From the NCBI GenBank assembly GCA_002352225.1, contig DEIA01000072.1, forward strand, positions 511-8,182: a DNA stretch of 7,672 nt, read 5' to 3'. The position numbers were made by a program, and so were the translations under genes. Below are positions 5,761 through 7,672 of this stretch, piece after piece. This stretch comes from Flammeovirgaceae bacterium UBA2786 (GTDB taxonomy: Bacteria; Bacteroidota; Bacteroidia; Cytophagales; Cyclobacteriaceae). The first letter of the stretch is position 1. Every line of letters starts with the position of its first letter. The notes under the pieces were generated by a model. It was not told the origin of the DNA and did no database searches. It worked only from the letters and a program-made list of their open reading frames with translations.

Positions 5761-5787
5761 ACATGCCCCAACAACGTTGAGGCATGT
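5761..5787 (-). terminator. Stem-loop after the ABC permease gene, possible terminator
   Basis: ACATGCC (5761-5767) pairs with GGCATGT (5781-5787), and inside it CAAC (5769-5772) pairs with GTTG (5776-5779) around an AAC loop, with a single mismatch between the two stems. It lies 29 bases past the permease stop on the minus strand and before the kinase gene. The bases after it on the minus strand (TGCTTTAATG) are only mildly T-rich, so termination may be partial, leaving some read-through into the kinase gene. Confidence 0.4.
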
Positions 5788-5815
5788 GTTTGAAGTATAG
5801 TAAAGTGGAGCTACC

Positions 5816-7147
5816 CTAGCCCTTTTGCATAAACCACTTGGCCAATACTTTGTAACTTACCTTGGTGCCTGTCATTAAAATGCCTACGCGGTAAATGCGG
5901 CCTGCTATCCAGGTAGTTAATAAGAATCCACCTATCAGTAAAACTATAGAAAGAGCCAGCTGCCAATCGGGTACACCATACCCAATACGGCCCACCATAG
6001 CCACAGGCGAGGTGAAAGGAATAATGGATAGCCAGAAACTGATGGGGCCGTGCGGATCGCGCAGAATAAACATGAACAACCCCATGTAACCAATCAATAA
6101 CGGAATGGTTACCGGAAACTGAAACTGTTGTGCTTCCTGCTGCGAATCAACAGCTGAACCAACTGCGGCAAATAAAGCTCCGTACAGTAAGTAGCCACCT
6201 AAAAAATAGAATACAAACACCAGGGCAATTTTGGTAAATGGAATTTCGCTGGCATTAGTTAAGAACTCAGTAACTTTTCCGTTTTGCTGGTTCATAGCTT
6301 CTTTCATTTCGGGGTCTGATGCCATCTGTTTACTTACTTGTTCCATAGCCTGTTGTTGAGGCATTTTAGCACCGAAATAACCCATCGTTACGGATGAGAG
6401 CACCGAAATCAAAACAATCCAGATTGTAAATTGCAGTAATCCAACCGATGCAATACCCAGTATTTTACCCAGCATGAGTTGGAATGGTTTAACAGATGAA
6501 ACAATTACCTCTACAATTTTGGAAGTTTTTTCGTCAATAACACCTTGCATAATCTGAATGCCATAGATCAATACAAACATGTAAATTAATATACCCAGCA
6601 AAAACCCAAGGCCGTACAACAAACCCGAGTTGCTCGATTTTTCCTCACCGGTTTCGGTCAGGTTAAACTGTTTCATACTCACTTTTGGGCGCAGGCTTTT
6701 AAGAATACTTTCATCAATGTTGTATTCTTTCAATTTCAGATCGTGGATTTGTTGCTCAAGGGCTGACTGAAGATCGCCAACTTTTTCAACGCTGGGATTT
6801 TCTTTGGTGTATAAAGCAACGCCCTCAGGCTTATTAATGTCGAAGGCCGGTATATAAAGCAAACCGAAATCTTGAGTTTCGTTGTATACTTTCTTGGCTT
6901 GCTCCAGCGGCATATCTATAGGTACGAATGTAAATCGTTTGCTGTTGGTGAACGTAAAGAGTTTACTCTCATCCAGCACCTGAACAGTTTCGGCTTTGGC
7001 CGACTCTGATTCTTTAATGGCCACATAAACTAATCCTCCGATAATGACCGGAAAAATCAATGGCACCAAAATGGTGGCAATCAAAAACGATTTCTTTTGT
7101 ACGCGGTTCAAAAACTCGCGTTGTATAATTAACCATACTTTGTTCAT
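5816..7147 (-). CDS. ABC-2 type exporter permease (NatB-like)
   Basis: This 443-residue inner-membrane protein would form the membrane channel of an ABC exporter with the ATPase encoded just upstream. The layout is typical of the ABC-2/NatB group: a short cytoplasmic start (MNKVWLIIQREFLNRVQKKS), membrane segment 1 (21-43), a large extracytoplasmic domain (about 44-174), and then a cluster of membrane segments near 177-199, 230-256, 305-330, 347-363, 371-388 and 396-416. The cytoplasmic loop DEKTSKIVEVIVSSVKPFQL (205-224) followed by MLGKILG is the hallmark coupling motif of this family. A polar loop rich in Gln, Met and Lys (about 259-300) sits between the third and fourth segments. The exported substrate is unknown; relatives export sodium or drugs, and others are uncharacterised. 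The ATPase stop lies 12 bp before this start, so the two genes form one operon. Confidence 0.93.
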   Translation of the reverse strand: MNKVWLIIQREFLNRVQKKSFLIATILVPLIFPVIIGGLVYVAIKESESAKAETVQVLDESKLFTFTNSKRFTFVPIDMPLEQAKKVYNETQDFGLLYIPAFDINKPEGVALYTKENPSVEKVGDLQSALEQQIHDLKLKEYNIDESILKSLRPKVSMKQFNLTETGEEKSSNSGLLYGLGFLLGILIYMFVLIYGIQIMQGVIDEKTSKIVEVIVSSVKPFQLMLGKILGIASVGLLQFTIWIVLISVLSSVTMGYFGAKMPQQQAMEQVSKQMASDPEMKEAMNQQNGKVTEFLTNASEIPFTKIALVFVFYFLGGYLLYGALFAAVGSAVDSQQEAQQFQFPVTIPLLIGYMGLFMFILRDPHGPISFWLSIIPFTSPVAMVGRIGYGVPDWQLALSIVLLIGGFLLTTWIAGRIYRVGILMTGTKVSYKVLAKWFMQKG

Positions 7148-7159
7148 ACTGAGGGGAGC

Positions 7160-7672
7160 TTAAACTTCTAATAAATGTTTTTTAAGGGCTTCGTCACCTT
7201 CGCCTTTTACCAGACCAATAAAAATATCAGCCATAGTGGGTAGTTTTTCCTGAAAGCCATGTACTTCGGTAAGATCAATCAGGTCGCGTATAACTGCATT
7301 ACCGGTAACACCTTCTTTGGCTCGTATAGTTGTGGAATAAAGTTCTTCTTCCATTACCGCCTGGCCTACTAACTCGTACCGATTGCCGGGCAGTGTAAAA
7401 GTGCCCTTATGTTCAATAATAAAAGTATTGGTTTTGTATTGGTCCTTTACTTGTTTTTTTGGGCCTTCCAGAATTTTTTTTGATTTATTAATCAGAGCAA
7501 TATGATCACACAGAGACTCTACCGTTTCCATTCGGTGCGTAGAGAAGATAATAGTGCTACCATTTTCTTTTAGCTCCAGAATTTTTTCGGTGATCAACTG
7601 TGCATTTACCGGGTCGAAACCAGAGAATGGTTCATCCAGAATAATCAACCGGGGTTCATGCATTACGGTACT
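7160..7672 (-). CDS. ABC transporter ATP-binding protein (C-terminal part, cut by right edge)
   Basis: The frame stays open to the right edge: three in-frame codons (Ser-Thr-Val) precede the ATG at 7663, so that ATG is internal and the true start is off the window. The visible 170 residues begin just before Walker B, LIILDEP (9-15 of the visible part, catalytic Glu14), followed by the D-loop SGFDPVN (17-23) and the switch His46 in FSTHRM. The P-loop and LSGGQ signature must lie in the missing part, probably about 130 residues. After residue 80 comes a small alpha/beta extension ending in LPTMADIFIGLV (144-155), the type found in exporter ATPases with a C-terminal DUF4162-like region. It should power the ABC-2 permease encoded 12 bp downstream by ATP hydrolysis. 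The cargo is unknown. Confidence 0.93.
   Translation of the reverse strand, partial: STVMHEPRLIILDEPFSGFDPVNAQLITEKILELKENGSTIIFSTHRMETVESLCDHIALINKSKKILEGPKKQVKDQYKTNTFIIEHKGTFTLPGNRYELVGQAVMEEELYSTTIRAKEGVTGNAVIRDLIDLTEVHGFQEKLPTMADIFIGLVKGEGDEALKKHLLEV

Overview
The window looks like a chromosomal housekeeping segment from a Bacteroidota bacterium, most likely in or near the order Cytophagales. Four things point there: moderately low GC; start codons without Shine-Dalgarno sequences; a near-perfect Bacteroidota-type promoter (TTTG, 20 bases, TAnnTTTG) in front of atpD; and an atpD-atpC pair standing apart from the other ATP synthase genes, with a short epsilon subunit and a beta subunit carrying a large extra loop. 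No mobile element, tRNA, rRNA or CRISPR array was seen.

Layout, left to right. Bases 1-191 (minus) hold the first 63 codons of a lipoprotein that resembles a class A beta-lactamase; the rest is off the left edge. Divergent from it, with start codons only 21 bp apart, is an RluA-family pseudouridine synthase (213-923, plus). Next on the plus strand is a small outer-membrane beta-barrel protein (1028-1555) closed by a strong terminator. A two-gene unit follows: a DUF6787-like small membrane protein (1666-1968) and a lipoprotein with a C-terminal membrane hairpin (1980-2480). A symmetric terminator at 2505-2533 serves both this unit and the convergent atpDC operon.

The remaining genes all lie on the minus strand, read right to left. 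An ABC exporter pair comes first: the ATPase (7160-7672, N-terminus cut by the right edge) and its ABC-2 permease (5816-7147). Then comes an orphan membrane sensor histidine kinase (4506-5717) and finally atpD (2816-4321) and atpC (2553-2798), which make the catalytic beta subunit and the epsilon subunit of the F1 ATP synthase.

The genes do not form one pathway. They are RNA modification, envelope proteins, energy conservation, a signalling kinase and an exporter. I found no convincing new multi-gene system. The points most worth a second look are the histidine kinase H-box with Gln after the phospho-accepting His, the lipoprotein/membrane-hairpin protein paired with the DUF6787-like gene, the clear atpD promoter with inverted repeats upstream, and the tightly packed divergent start region at the left edge.
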